A stretch of DNA of 64,000 nt, from the NCBI GenBank assembly GCA_958496175.1, contig OY292278.1:21452001-21516000 (forward strand), written 5' to 3'. The DNA comes from Sisyra terminalis (taxonomy: Eukaryota; Arthropoda; Insecta; Neuroptera; Sisyridae). Positions 31,452 to 43,353 of the stretch are shown here, in pieces; positions within the stretch are counted from its first letter, which is position 1, and the number at the start of each line of letters is the position of its first letter. Position numbers and translations under genes: made by a program. Below the pieces are notes generated by a model. That model was not told where the DNA came from. It saw only the letters and a list, made by a program, of their open reading frames with translations, and did not search any database.

Positions 31452-31514
31452 TTAAGCACCCGATTTTTTCATTTGATTCATACCACCATATTCTTCGTCC
31501 GGAATGTCCAGACT
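31452..31514 (-). other. possible orphan terminal coding exon
   Basis: The minus strand reads LDIPDEEYGGMNQMKKSGA then a stop, after an AG at about 31515. The composition is strikingly protein-like for this AT-rich stretch. The partner exon is unknown; the nearest upstream minus-strand gene is INPP5A, but the phase does not fit its known donors. It may be chance. Confidence 0.22.
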
Positions 31515-32366
31515 CAAATATATATAAAAATAAGATATAAGTTAATTAATATGGCAAGATAATATAAAATATACAAATAAGTCTTAAAAACGAGAAAGAA
31601 AACGAAATTAACTCTTAAATATAAGCGTATTGATAATTTGAACTCGATTATTTGAAATCGAAGACGGTAATGTTGAAAATAATACGGAAAAATACTATCG
31701 GAAAAACTATCCTTTTCTTTGATTTTACAAAAAAAAAATCGTTTTGTATTTTTTATAAAGAAATTCTCTACCTTAAATTTCTCAGGAATCACATACTAAA
31801 ATTTGAAGAGGTTAAGTTATTTGGGTGCTAAGATATTATGAAAAATGTAGTTGTAATTTTAAATTACGGAAAAAAATCATTCCAAAATTTACATATAATT
31901 TATGACAGAAAAAAAAAATGCTGTTGTTTCAAAAATACGGAAATCCTATTTGAGAAATATTATTTTCTTATGGCCACGCAGTAACCAGTCATAAATAGTA
32001 ACAATTTAACCCAAATAGTTTAGCATCGTTCCTCTTTCCGCGTACTCTTGCACTGTAGAGAACTTCGTTAAGATAAAATTAACCCATAAAACCATCCTTT
32101 TTCTAAGCAAAATTTAAGTACTGAAGTCCAAGTTATCTGTATAAATAATTCCAAATATTTGATCAAACATAAATTATTGAGTATTATCAATTTCATTTAT
32201 AAAACACTAAAGTCAATCCTTTCCAATTCCAACATTACCATATCTGGGATTTTCATTGTTTTAATTTTTTTTATGAAAAGTAAAAAAATCGTCGTTGTCA
32301 AATTTAGATTTTTCGTCTCGATTGGTTGGACAGAATGTTAAGTGTTATGTAGAAGAAGTAAAGTAC

Positions 32367-32533
32367 TTAAACCGCCGTTTCCTTAAATATCTTTATAGGC
32401 CCGTCAGCGTTTTTGATATGAACGTAACGGGTTACAGTGTTTGAATTGTTCTTCTCCAAAGTTTCACCAGATATCGAATTTCCGTTCATTCTTACTCCAT
32501 TTGATGGTATGGCCGATATGAACCACGGTGGAC
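32367..32533 (-). CDS. INPP5A: alternative last exon of INPP5A ending in ETAV
   Basis: A 167-bp coding stretch after a clear acceptor (ACTAACCAG), open until a TAA. It requires a donor that leaves one base. INPP5A exon 6 holds such a donor at 35456-35455 (GATGCAG followed by GTACGA). Splicing there gives a protein ending KDAGPPWFISAIP, then RYVHIKNADGPIKIFKETAV, for an isoform of 448 residues, closer to the human 412 than the unspliced form. The last four residues, ETAV, fit a class I PDZ ligand (S/T-x-V). The exon is clearly coding in composition, but the join is inferred. The intervening 2.9 kb contains the other isoform's coding end and a DNA transposon. The alternative is a terminal exon of a different, unseen gene. 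Confidence 0.6.
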
Positions 32534-32711
32534 CTGGTTAGTAATAAAATATTAATTCATGGATAAATGTTGACAAGATAACTTTAATCCAATTTTTCAA
32601 TGGATACTTTCTACCTTTTCAACTCATCTCAATACAAGCAATTTTTTTGGGAACACCTTTAAAGTCTCATAAAAATCAAAAGTAATAAAAGAGGTGTTGT
32701 TTTAATGGATT

Positions 32712-33546
32712 CCCTGTTAAAAAAAGGCTTTTGGAATCATTACATTTAAAATGTCTTTCCCCTACCACTCCAAAATGACGGACATGCAACTGTAATATTC
32801 ATTGAACACCAAGAAATCATGAAACAGGTATATGTTGTCTTTGTTATATTCTATCAGGAGTTATCAATTTGCTTCCCTTAAGGTGGTGCTAGGTGGAGTT
32901 ATTTATGCCGGCAAAATACAAATTCAATTAGCATCCTTTTTATATATTAATATTAAAAATTCAGTAAGTGTACACGTCCTGTTGCAAAAATTATATAAAC
33001 TATTTTCATATAATTCTAAACCTAATCGAAGTTATTCGAAATAAATAAAAGGAGTTTATTGATAAAATTGCTATCACCACCTGGTGAGTTTTAAAAAGAA
33101 CATAACAGAATCTACTTGAAGGAGAACTGGTGAGATCAGTAATATTATTAAACGCGGTAATAAATATACAAATTCAATTGAGATCTAGTTTTTAATCTTA
33201 CAAAAATATTAGTACGTTTTCTCAATTTTTAACTGTTTTGAAATTAATAGAATCTTACCACGATATTATCTATAAATTCATTCAAAAAGTTGCATTTGTG
33301 ACATTGTAGAGAAATAAAAAAGACTTTAATACACGCCATGAAATAGAATAGATAAGTGGAAACGATTAGAAGTTAATGATGAAAAATATGCAACTAATGC
33401 GTAGCGTTTCGTAGCATTTTTCGCAGCTATCCTATCATTTATTTCTCTATCAACCTTGTTAGAATGAAACCTACAGTTAAATATGTTAAGAAATACTATT
33501 AAAGGCTTTTAAAGATTATTAAGATTTAGATGCCTTGTTTTAACAG
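32712..33546. mobile_element. non-autonomous DNA transposon, 835-bp copy
   Basis: CCCTGTTAAAAAAAGG and GCCTTGTTTTAACAG are the inverted ends. The interior contains GAAGTTATTCGAAATAAATA, CACCACCTGGTGAG and GCGTAGCGTTTCGTAGCATT in the family order. The ORF at 32832 is inside it and is not a gene. Confidence 0.82.
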
Positions 33547-33639
33547 ATATTTAAATTGACAAATATGATTTTGGGTTTTCATAAAACACTTAATATGAAT
33601 AACGGTAGTCTGTATAATTTTACATTAGAAATCAAATTC

Positions 33640-34200
33640 TATGGGGTCATTCATAAATTACGTAAGGCACTTTAAAAAAAGGCATCATTTTTGAGCAAAA
33701 TACTGTTTACGTTAACCAATAATATTTTGTTATTTTAACAAGGCCACAAGTTATTGTTAAAAGTTTTTACTATGAATCTATACAGTTATATGTCTCGGTT
33801 ATATATTATCTCTAGTAATTTATGAAGTTATTAATTATAAAAGAAATTGATACTAAAACGATATCAACTTTTTTAAAGAATAATTCACATTTAATGTTTA
33901 AAGCATGTTTTCTTCAGATCAAACAATATAGACTGCTCAAAACCTGCCATTTTGCGGCTATTAATAGGAGGAATAGTAGTGACGTCATATAGAGACGACT
34001 CCATTTGGAATGTCTCGATTATATGCAACAATATTTCATCAAAATCATTAAAACTGTTTCTTAGACTAAAAGTAGGAAACATACAGACGGAACTTAAAAA
34101 AAAAATGTACAAAACAAGCCTAAAATTTAAGGTATTAATTAAAATTTGGATTGTATTTGCTTGTAAAGAGATAAGTTGCGACTACAAAAAATAAAATAAA
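33640..34200. other. repeat end and unassigned ORFs
   Basis: GGGGTCATTCATAAATTACG near 33645 resembles an end of the ATTAATTACGTAA MITE family. Both strands carry overlapping ORFs at 33891-34194; neither shows a recognisable domain. Listed for completeness. Confidence 0.35.
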
Positions 34201-34417
34201 AATGGATCCACTAGTCGACTAGCCTTTATCAAAATTGACGCGATAAAACCAGTTCTGTGTTTCCATTTTCCATTTTGATCCAAAACTATAACAAACACCA
34301 AACATCAATGCTACATTACATCGATTAGCGTTCAAAGAACCTAAAACAAAATCAATAATAAAACCATGCTTCAAAAAATTAAAAAGAAAAGTACAATTAG
34401 TCAACACAAGCGTAGCG

Positions 34418-34562
34418 AAAATGAAACGGGAACGATTTTATTACATGTAATCGCTTCACAGCCACTTGGATAAAAAAATATATATTCATTATGCGTATTT
34501 ATGAAAAAATTGACTAGTTTTAATTGAATTTTGAATTAGAAAAATCGTTCCCGTTTTTCATC
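34418..34562. repeat. short inverted repeat just after INPP5A
   Basis: ATGAAACGGGAACGATTTT and AAAAATCGTTCCCGTTTTTC are inverted around about 100 bp of AT-rich sequence. It starts 22 bp beyond the INPP5A stop and so may lie in its 3' UTR and form a hairpin. It may be a small MITE. Confidence 0.6.
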
Positions 34563-34584
34563 TACTGTTTTCAACAATTGAAGA

Positions 34585-37500
34585 TCATAAAATATGGCAA
34601 CATGACATTTTTTTCGTTCTTTTCGAGCGCCTTTTCGGAACGTCTTCGCTAATTTTTTCCTCATCCGGTCGATGTTGAGTCTCTACTAATTGGTCGGTTT
34701 TGTTTAGGAGTGATTGATTTAAATCGTATTCGATAACTATGTCTTTATTCCAATTTTTTTCGGTTTTATCGTCTTGGATTTGAGTTTTTGTTTCGTCCAC
34801 TTTAACACTAGAACTGTCGCTTTCGACTTCTTCAAACCATTCTTCTTCGCTGGAGCTGTGATGGCCCTCGAGACGCGAACAAGAGTGAATACTGGCGTCG
34901 CTTTTCAAACGCACCCTCCGGGGGCGGTTTCGGCCACTGGTATCGCTTAAGCACCGTAATCGACTGTATACTTCATTTTGATTCACACCAGTGTAGTCCG
35001 ATTGGCAACGTTGAAACCTCTGTTTTGGAAACAGATCCATTTGGGAAATGTGTTTCGTTCCTTCTGACCGTAAAATTTTTTCAAGTCGAGATTTGAGAAC
35101 CCGCGGTGATACTGACGTAGTGCTTTTCATATCAGGTGGATCAGTTATGATTTGTTCCGCTATGTCATCTTTATCGGATTCATCAAGCGCTACAGGTGAG
35201 TGCGATTCTGCACTTTCGGGAGTGTAAGGCTCATGTGCAAGCATTTCTTTGGTGTATGGTTCATGCAAAAAGTTTCTATCAATGTAATAACTATCTACAA
35301 ACTTGGATCTAGGATTACTAATGTATAAGTCATCGGAAAAGTCGGTTATATTGATCGTGATCGAGGCAAATGCGTCACAACACACACACGTATAAGGAAC
35401 AGTCGGGTACAAACTACAATCGGGTGCAGATACATGTGTACAACAATGAATCGTACCTGCATCTTTCTGCAACTCCACGCTCAAGTAAACAGGCTGAAAA
35501 ATTAAAAAAGCATATTAAAATTCATTCCTTTTAGTATCCAAAACGCTGAAGTCTCGAAAATTTTCCCCAAAAAAAAACAGTTAAATATTCTAGCACTTTT
35601 AAAAATATACTTGGGAATTACATGTGTCCGGTTTTCTCAACAAGAATATTATTGAATGGATTCATAGAAATAAATGATCAAATCGTTCTTTTAATAAACA
35701 GGGGGTCTAGCGGCTACCAAAACCTGGAAAGTCATGAAATTTCATTAGGTTAGGGAACTTGATCAAAAATTGTACAGTTTTTAATTTCTTGATAACTTGA
35801 TAAGTATGCTGATTGAAAAAGTTGTTGAAGTCATTACAAATGAGCATGTTATGTAATGAATCTTTTCTTTAATCGCTATTTACTGTCGCTTTAAAACTAT
35901 CAAGGTCTTTAGTGATTCTAGAGTTAAAAAAATCCGTAAATCGAGAAATATTGAAAATTTGTACGATATGAGATTCGAACCCAACACCTACCAGTTTTGG
36001 AGCGGTCACCTTGACCACTCGGCCACCAGTAGGCTTGTAAAGAATCTACGTAGAATTAGTTCAACAAAATATCTATATGAAAAATCACAAAAATGTTTGC
36101 ATTTATTTTGCAATCGTTTTCAAAAAATTGATCAAAATTGTCAAGAAGTATTTTGAAGTTATAATTGAGACGTACCATGAGAATGAAAAAATAAATGGTG
36201 TTACTTCAATTGTCAATTTTTATCATTTGTTAGTTGTGCCTGAGGTTACCATCCGTACTTTATTATAAAGTATTGTACGTTATTTAAGGTAGTTGTACTC
36301 TATATTTAATAAGAAAAATAAAGTACGAGAAAATACTTTCACGATTTTGTATCTGTGGGATTCATTTTACGTATAATATACAAAAAAAGGTTGGTTGTAA
36401 GAATTTTTCTGTAAGATAGAAATGAAAATTAATTTAAATATAAACTGTAAAGAAGATAACAGCTGTTTAAAAGCGATAACTACTTGTAAAAATTTGCTAA
36501 GAGGAATGCAAAATATTTTTTTAAGCAAAATAACAAAGTATAATAAGTCACTCTTTATTTGACACAAGATACTTTTTTTCTACCTTTAATAACCAATATA
36601 CTTTATACACACACAAAAAAGGTGGTAACCTTAGCTGTCAGGGTTGGTTGTGAGTATTGCACGGGTGGTTACTAGTGTTTTATAACTATAATGATACAAA
36701 TTCTGTTAAGTACTCTAGTTGTAAAACAAGAACGGTTAAAATATATTCTGCGGCAAAAAATAGATTTTTATAAAGACGTATAACTTCTTATTTAGATCCA
36801 TCAGTATACACACACTTTTTTTATAAATAAGGTCAGGGAAAAATCGAATTTTGGCCGGGAAAATTAGGGAATTTGTATTGAAGAAAAAACTGGATACCTT
36901 GATAAAGAAAAGTTAACCTAATTTTTGCCTATATGAAGCTCATAATTTAAAGAACTTTGGTATTTTTTTTTTAAATTATTTGGAACAGTTATACTTTAGA
37001 TGGCTACAATTTGGCAGCGTCTAATTTTCATCTTTGTTTTTAATGGCAGATTTATTTACGAACATAATTATAGACAAAATAGAGAATGATACGTTGCCAG
37101 ATTGTACCAGTCTAATGCATAAATGTGCCCTTTTCTACACTATACTCCAAAAATGTCGTTGAAATAAAGTATAAGATTGTCCAGAAAGCTCGCACTGATT
37201 TTGAAAGAAAATTGAAACGCCAGACTTTTAAATTTTTATTAAATATTACTAAATTATGTAATTAAGCACCATTCTGTTCTATTATCTTTTTTCCTCTTTT
37301 GGCAATCTGAAAATTTCGTCCTTCTAAAATTTTTCAGTTGAAAATTAAGATTTGTTTTTATGCCGTCGAACGAAAACCGACACGAAATTTCCGGACAAAC
37401 AATATGTATCAAAAATAAGTTCAAATGAACAAAGTATTGAGAATCCAATGACAATAAAAAATAATTTCTCGATTTACAAGATTGCTAAATCCTAGGAATA

Positions 37501-40500
37501 TCAGGAAGATAACATTTACGTAATTTAAACAATTTGTTTAAGACTTAATGGTTAAACCTAAGAGGGTCTGTAAATGATTCTTGGTATAAAAGTGAAAATT
37601 TATCTTATGGTATATAACGTGGTACGTAAAAATTTTGCAGCTAAGCACACAACTATATCATACCAAATATAATTATTGGATCATAGGCGTTATGAAAAAG
37701 GTAAATTATATAAAAATCAACATGCGACAATCTGGATTTTCAACTTCCAGATCACACATGAAAAATTTCGAGACTTCAGCTTAAAAAATTGCAAAAATGA
37801 AAAGAATTGGGTCTAATGAATTTGTTTATGGTTCGATCGATAATGAAGTATTTCTAATTCGTGCACTTGATTGGCATACAATTGTGAATTTTCCTAAAAT
37901 CTACGATCCCAAATACCTTTTCAGTTTTTAGAGTTAAGAAGAATGTGACATTGCAGATAAACAGGCTGCGTTTATTAAAGGAAAAAGGAGAAACAAGTAG
38001 AAAATAATTAGACAATTGGTAAATGGTTCACACCTTATGATCGCCCATGCATGTGTCGATTCCAATTAGATTGTAGTCGACCTTATTCTCGGAATTGGGG
38101 CTGACCAGCTTCCGAGCCGTTTGACTAAGAAGTACTCGATCGCACCATGAAGGACATCGCGTCTGCATGTAGTTATTGGCGAGCTTAAGACTCTCAGCAA
38201 ATGGATAGGTTGGCGGAAATGAGATCGGAAATTCGAACAACTGCTTTTCAAAAGCCTCCAGTTCACGATCAAACGTTCGTAACTAGAAAGTTCAATAGTT
38301 GTTAAAATTGTTAAAAATTCCACTTGAATAACTCTTAAGCTTATTCATTCATATTTAATACCATCAAAGACTCAAAGCTTTGACAAATTTTATATTATTT
38401 TTTTTACCCAAGAGTTCTCCTCCGGTTTTAAAAACACTTCTTGATGATCTGAATGTGTGAACTCCTTTTTGCCTACGGTTAAAACTAACTGACTATTATC
38501 ATCTCGATATTGCAACTTTGTATGATCGTTATTTTTTGTGTTTTGCACCCTCATTGTTGTGAGTCCTTCGGTTAATTTCTAATGAAAAATCAATATTAAT
38601 AATTGGAAAACAATAAACCAAGATTGATTAGATGATACCTTAACCACGCCGTCAGTATCAATTCGGAAATTGAAGTCACCGAATACGAAATATGGAGCAG
38701 TTCCATAGCGGTCGCTATGAAAACGATTTAGGGTGTGTTCCAATGCTCGTCGTCGATTTTGGCAATAGATTGAGGGGAATTCCTCCATGGCAATGAAATT
38801 AGACGCGTCGTGGAACAGATGGATGTTGACTAAATCGAAAACGGTGCCTTCAACGGACCATCGCGTTCGAAGAAATCCTTTCCGTGACCACTTGCATTCG
38901 GGGAAAAAATCTTGCGGAAATTTCGCCTTCTCCTTGGTGGCAACGGCTTCAATGTTGCCCGAATGGATATTCTTGCCTTCCGCCTCGACAAATTTGTCTT
39001 CTTGAAAGTCCCAGATCAGCACATCTTTCAGTGTTTCGTGAATGAAATAGAAATTTCCAAGTGCCTACAATCCCAAAAGTTTGACTTAATCAAATAAAAA
39101 CCAATCTTTTTCAGAAACGTCTTATGATTTGAAATTATCCCAATTAAGCATTTGAAAATATTTTTATCTTAATTTTTTTCAAAAAGATCAAAATTAGTTT
39201 TATAAAAAGTCTTACTAGAGGTGATTACACTTTAACTATAAAATATAAATTCTCAAACCATGGGGCGCAATCTCTTAAGGGGTCGTTCATAAAATACGCT
39301 ACTCAAAATTTAACTTATTTAGACTCCCTACCCCTTCGTAACTTTGGGTCACATTTTCTGTTACCCCCTCTATAAATATTACATCACAAAACATACCCTC
39401 CTTACACCCAATTGCTACGGGAAATATATATTTCCATAAAATCTGTAATCGTCATGGATCTTTAGACCCCCCTCGTCCCTTTTCCCACATTTTATCACAT
39501 TAAGTGGCATCCCTTCTTCCCTTTGTATGCGAAAGTATTTTATAATCGAACCCTAAGGTAATGTGATGACTTTACACGGAGGATTCGAAAAAAGTAGAGA
39601 AAAAAAAATTTAAAATATATTTTAAAATTCATAATTGACCCTCTGATTTTGTTTGGAAGTGAGTTAAAGTGATCTGAAATATGTCATTTAATACTATAGA
39701 CCGGTGGTTCTTAATCTGTGTTCAATCGAACCCCCAGGGTTCGGTGAGTCAGTCTTTAAGGTTCGGTGGATATTATGGTTTAATGGTTTCGTTCATTTTG
39801 TGCACCTATGTATAAATATATACCTAGGTTTAGAATTTATAAGAATCATATTTTATTTTTCCAATTAAAAAGGGTTCAGTGAATACTTATATGAAACTGG
39901 CGGGGGCCAGTACCTCTAAGAAGGTTAAGAACCACTGCTGTAGGAATATAATAATAGACCGCGGAAATGGACGTGATATGCATTGACTCTATAAAAAGAG
40001 ATTGTTTTACAACGTTTTGATTAACAGTTTTTAACAATCAACATTAGTTATATCAAAGAAGAGAGGCTTATAAAGAAGTTCAATTGATTGGACAAAGTTT
40101 AGGCTTAAATGTCGGTAAATCTCAGAGCTTCTGTTAGCCGACCACTAGTTGTCGCTGTACAAAATTAGCCTTGGTGAAACCTATTTTTTTTTGTACAGCG
40201 GCAACTATCGATCGGTTAACAGAAACTCTGAGATTCACCGATATGTTAACCTAAATTTCGTACAGATTTTTAACAAATAATTGAACTTCTATATAAGTCT
40301 CTCTTCTCTGGTTATATACTCCATATAACGTACCCAAAACAAGAATAAAGGGCTTGTAAGGGAATACCTGTTGTAATTTATACTCTTTTTATCAAACCGT
40401 ACCATTTACACGGTTGTCCCATTACTGGTGTGGTCCAGAGACGAGAGACTGTTGTGGAAGTTTGATTCTGTGTTAAAAGTTTTGGCGTTTGGGAAAACCA

Positions 40501-43176
40501 CGTGATCAGAGTTTTTGGGAACCGGTATCTGGATAGCGCTGTACAAAATTAGGCTTGTCTATTCCTTAATTTGCAAAGTATATACGTAGTTAAAGGAGGG
40601 AATTTAATTTTGAAAAGAATTTCTAATTTCATCATTAAATTATGATATTAATTAAGAGAAAACTAACATCTACTGCAGAATAATTCTTTTAATTATAAAT
40701 AATACGATTGTAGCATTATAAATTCTCGCTAATATTTAGTAGTTCTATAGTCAAAATAAATGTTTTTAAGAAGAGAGAAATTAGGTACAAAAAATTTATA
40801 AAAAATATTTTTAAAAGTTTTTTTTTTTGTCAATTTTGTAGTTTTTGTGTAACTAAGTTTTATCAACATAGTGGTCCCCAGAATAAACTTATTTTAGACG
40901 AATTATAAGGATGACTAATAATTTCGAAAGTGAGGGAACGGTTTTATAGGCCATACCTCAATCGTGCCTGTTATTGTTTGACCAAAAGTTTAGAGTTTAA
41001 CAGTATTATTGTTACATAAATATAATACTCCTCAATATAGTGTTATTTATTGTCTTACCCTATTAAAATGAACTAATTGTATCTTTGCATTGTACTTACA
41101 GCAATAATTTTCACTAAAGTCAATATGAATGATGTTCCCATCTTTAAATAGGAAAAAAAACGGTGAATTTAAGGATTAAATAAGCAAGAAATAGAAAAAG
41201 TCAAGTTCGGCTATTTTAAAAGCCATTACCTCATATATCGTCATTCCCTCGTTTCAATTTGAAATGAGGGAATGACAAAATGAAGTATAACTTAAAAATT
41301 TTGGGATATAAGCTTTTGTTGTAATTGAATTGTTGTGTAAGTTTACTGTCCCTGAAAACCTACTTTACTGTGCAATTATTATTAACATATAGTAAACACC
41401 TTTATTTTTTTTTAACATGAGGGAATGGCGACTGAAAATGTAATCTTGAAATGATTTTCATATTTTCTTTTATTGGACAGATACTCTTACATGTGCAAGA
41501 TGACTTAAATATGTGAAATAATTGATAGTATTGCTAACTATCAAAAATCAATAAGAGTCTTTATGAATGATTACTTATGAGTTCATATATCGACTGTTAA
41601 TAAAGGTGTAAGGGTAGGATTTTTTTCTATGGGACACATAAAAATATATTTGAAAACGTGTTCTTTACTTTTCATTCCAAACTCAAAAGATTTTTGAAAA
41701 TCTATTGTGTTTTTAATCGATTAATCAAATCCGCAAACAATATTTTTGAAAAGTTTTTGGTTTAGAAAGTTAAAAATATGCTAATCTTAAGTCTGGGACA
41801 TAGTAAGGGAATGATTTTCAGGGTACTATTTATTTATTATTCTATAAAAATACTCATTATGGTTCTAAAATTATAACCAACACCATAAGCCCAAGTAGTG
41901 TTTTTTTCAAGGAAAAAAAAATACCATCATAGATCGCTTAGATTTTTGTAAGAACTAAAAGGACAAGATTTACTCATATATTGTGTATTCAAAAACGTGG
42001 GTAAATCCATCTTGAATTCAAATAAGGTACTTTTTCAGAAGGTACAACTTTTCTAAGCAGGAGTACATCAAACAAAGACAATTAAAAATCATGAACTGTT
42101 TCTATAGTTTCTAATAAAGATCAAGACTATAACAAATTATATTAAGCCAACCGTAAAATGCTCGGCAGAACTGTAGTCTTCATCGAGGAAAACTTGAACC
42201 CGATTGAAATCGCGAAGTTCTTCACTGGACATTAACAACCGGACGAAGTGTTCAACATGCTGCATACTCTTCTCGTAGTTCTTTCCACCCACCTCCTGGC
42301 AATGTAGGGCTATGTATTTGGGCCGAATTCGAGCCACCGTCGCCAAAAACTCATTGCTCCAAACCTGAAGCATTTGGTCCGGCTAGAAAAATAACAGAAA
42401 AAGTAAATAATTGTAAACATAATCAAATCAATGGCAAACTAAAGAAATTCATTGCTAGTATTACTAAGTAAAAGATTGCCAGTGAAAATCGGGATGAAGG
42501 ATGGTTTTCAGGAAAGGTCAGTAACCGAAACATTGTACAGGTGGAGGTATAAGTCTTTCACCTGAAATTCATTAAGTCATTCATTGGGATAAAAAGAACA
42601 AAGGATTGACAGAAAAATTATTGCCGGAGAAAATCGGGATGATGGAAGGTTTTCAGGAAAGGTCAGTAACCTGCACATTGGGTAGGTGTAGGTATGAGTC
42701 TTTCACCTGAAATCCATTAAGTGATCCGTTGGGATGAAAAGAACAAAGGATTTGCAGGAAAAATTAGAAATATGGAAGGATATGTACAATTTTTGTTTGA
42801 AATTTGGATATCAATATTGATGGATAAGGGTGGTTGGGGTAGGTAGACACATATTCGAAAATTGAGTTTACATGGCGTATGTCGTTCGCTATATATGCGG
42901 CTCGAAGAACAATGGAGAAAAATTTTCCAACTATATAATGGGAAAAAAAAGGAATGAAAAATAGGGAACAAAGGATTTGCAGCTTTTAAGTCTTTGATTA
43001 AGCATTAGTAGAATTGGCGTTGTTTTTTTCTTAGGAAATCAAGAAGCTTATTGAAAATTAAATTGAACATTGATGGGGGTGGTGGTGGTTGGGGGTAGGT
43101 TTATACTTACATCTTCGAAAATTGAGCCGACGTTGGCTGTGACGAATAAAGTGGAAATCGTTGAATTTTCAGTCAT
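34585..43176 (-). CDS. INPP5A: INPP5A, type I inositol 1,4,5-trisphosphate 5-phosphatase, CAAX form
   Basis: INPP5A removes the 5-phosphate of IP3 and IP4, ending calcium release signals; the human enzyme is prenylated and membrane bound. Six minus-strand exons, 43176-43111, 42382-42152, 39064-38639, 38578-38408, 38282-38034 and 35493-34585, splice in phase to 683 residues. Catalytic motifs are present: LFVTANVGSIFED at the start, HCQEVGGKNYE, KWSRKGFLRTRW, NIHLFHDASNF, FGDFNFR (about 228-235), CPSWCDRVL (about 342-349) and GDHKP (378-382). The last exon adds about 290 residues beyond the human protein: an acidic and Ser-rich region, twin HEPYT motifs, and an end PKRRSKRTKKMSCCHIL. This is a polybasic stretch plus CAAX box CHIL, predicted for geranylgeranylation with an adjacent Cys. 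A second last exon (32367-32533) can replace this tail. Repeats fill introns 1, 2 and 5. Confidence 0.93.
35864..36036 (-). repeat. tRNA-derived SINE with near-perfect duplication
   Basis: Complete minus-oriented copy: CGCTATTTACTGTCGCTTTA tail side, TTAGTGATTCTAGAGTTAAA body, GATTCGAACCC box B and CACTCGGCCACCAGTAG box A side. Flanks GTAATGAATCT and GTAAAGAATCT differ at one base. It lies in INPP5A intron 5. Confidence 0.88.
36994..37110. mobile_element. foldback MITE, ACAATCTGGCAACGTT family
   Basis: GCTACAATTTGGCAGCGTC and ACGTTGCCAGATTGTACC are imperfect inverted ends around about 80 bp containing TTTTTAATGGCAGATTTATT. It is a relative of 6664-6802 and lies in INPP5A intron 5. Confidence 0.72.
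39702..39937. mobile_element. hAT-type MITE in INPP5A intron 2
   Basis: Ends CGGTGGTTCTTAATCTGTG and AAGGTTAAGAACCACTG are inverted. The flanks CTATAGAC (39694-39701) and CTGTAGGA (39938-39945) match at six of eight bases. Repeated GGTTCGGTG units occur inside. Confidence 0.8.
40055..40312. mobile_element. near-perfect foldback element in INPP5A intron 2
   Basis: Two arms of roughly 105 bp, inverted: AGAGAGGCTTATAAAGAAGT / ACTTCTATATAAGTCTCTCT outside and TTGTCGCTGTACAAAA / TTTTGTACAGCGGCAA inside, with a spacer of about 25 bp. TTATAT occurs on both outer sides, suggesting a target duplication. A single arm-like fragment lies near 10720. Confidence 0.85.
42460..43110. repeat. tandem, decaying copies around INPP5A exon 1
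   Basis: Units near 42465, 42595 and 42745 share GAAAATCGGGATGA, TTTTCAGGAAAGGTCAGTAA, GTCTTTCACCTGAAAT and GAACAAAGGATT. Near 42850 the plus strand has CATATTCGAAAATTGAGT beside GGTTGGGGTAGG. This mirrors the true exon 1 end (CATCTTCGAAAATTGAGC beside GTTGGGGGTAGG), so a broken copy of exon 1 and its donor lies in the intron. Confidence 0.6.
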
Positions 43177-43353
43177 TTTTCATAAAAATCGATTCGAAAT
43201 TGATGTCAATGTAAAAAATTTAAGGTTAATTATGTGTTTTTAATTACAATGGCCAAAAGAGCACATATAGCTAATTATTTGCATTGTTATTGATGTAATA
43301 GTTCACAACGATACGCGTTTCAATAATTGAGAAAAGTGCCCGATTTATAATAA

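Noticed and set aside
29991..32341. Several ORFs of 60-92 codons (for example 30477, 31514, 32159).
   Set aside because: Dominated by Ile, Lys, Phe and Leu from AT-rich DNA, with no motif, start context or splice partner.
34204..34222. GGATCCACTAGTCGACTAG looks like a cloning polylinker (BamHI, SpeI, SalI sites overlapping).
   Set aside because: The flanks are ordinary AT-rich genomic sequence on both sides and no vector sequence follows; chance or a small palindrome is more likely.
33891..34407. Minus-strand ORFs at 33891-34112 and 34219-34407 as further INPP5A or separate exons.
   Set aside because: Neither fits the phase of an INPP5A donor nor shows a recognisable domain; composition is only mildly coding-like.
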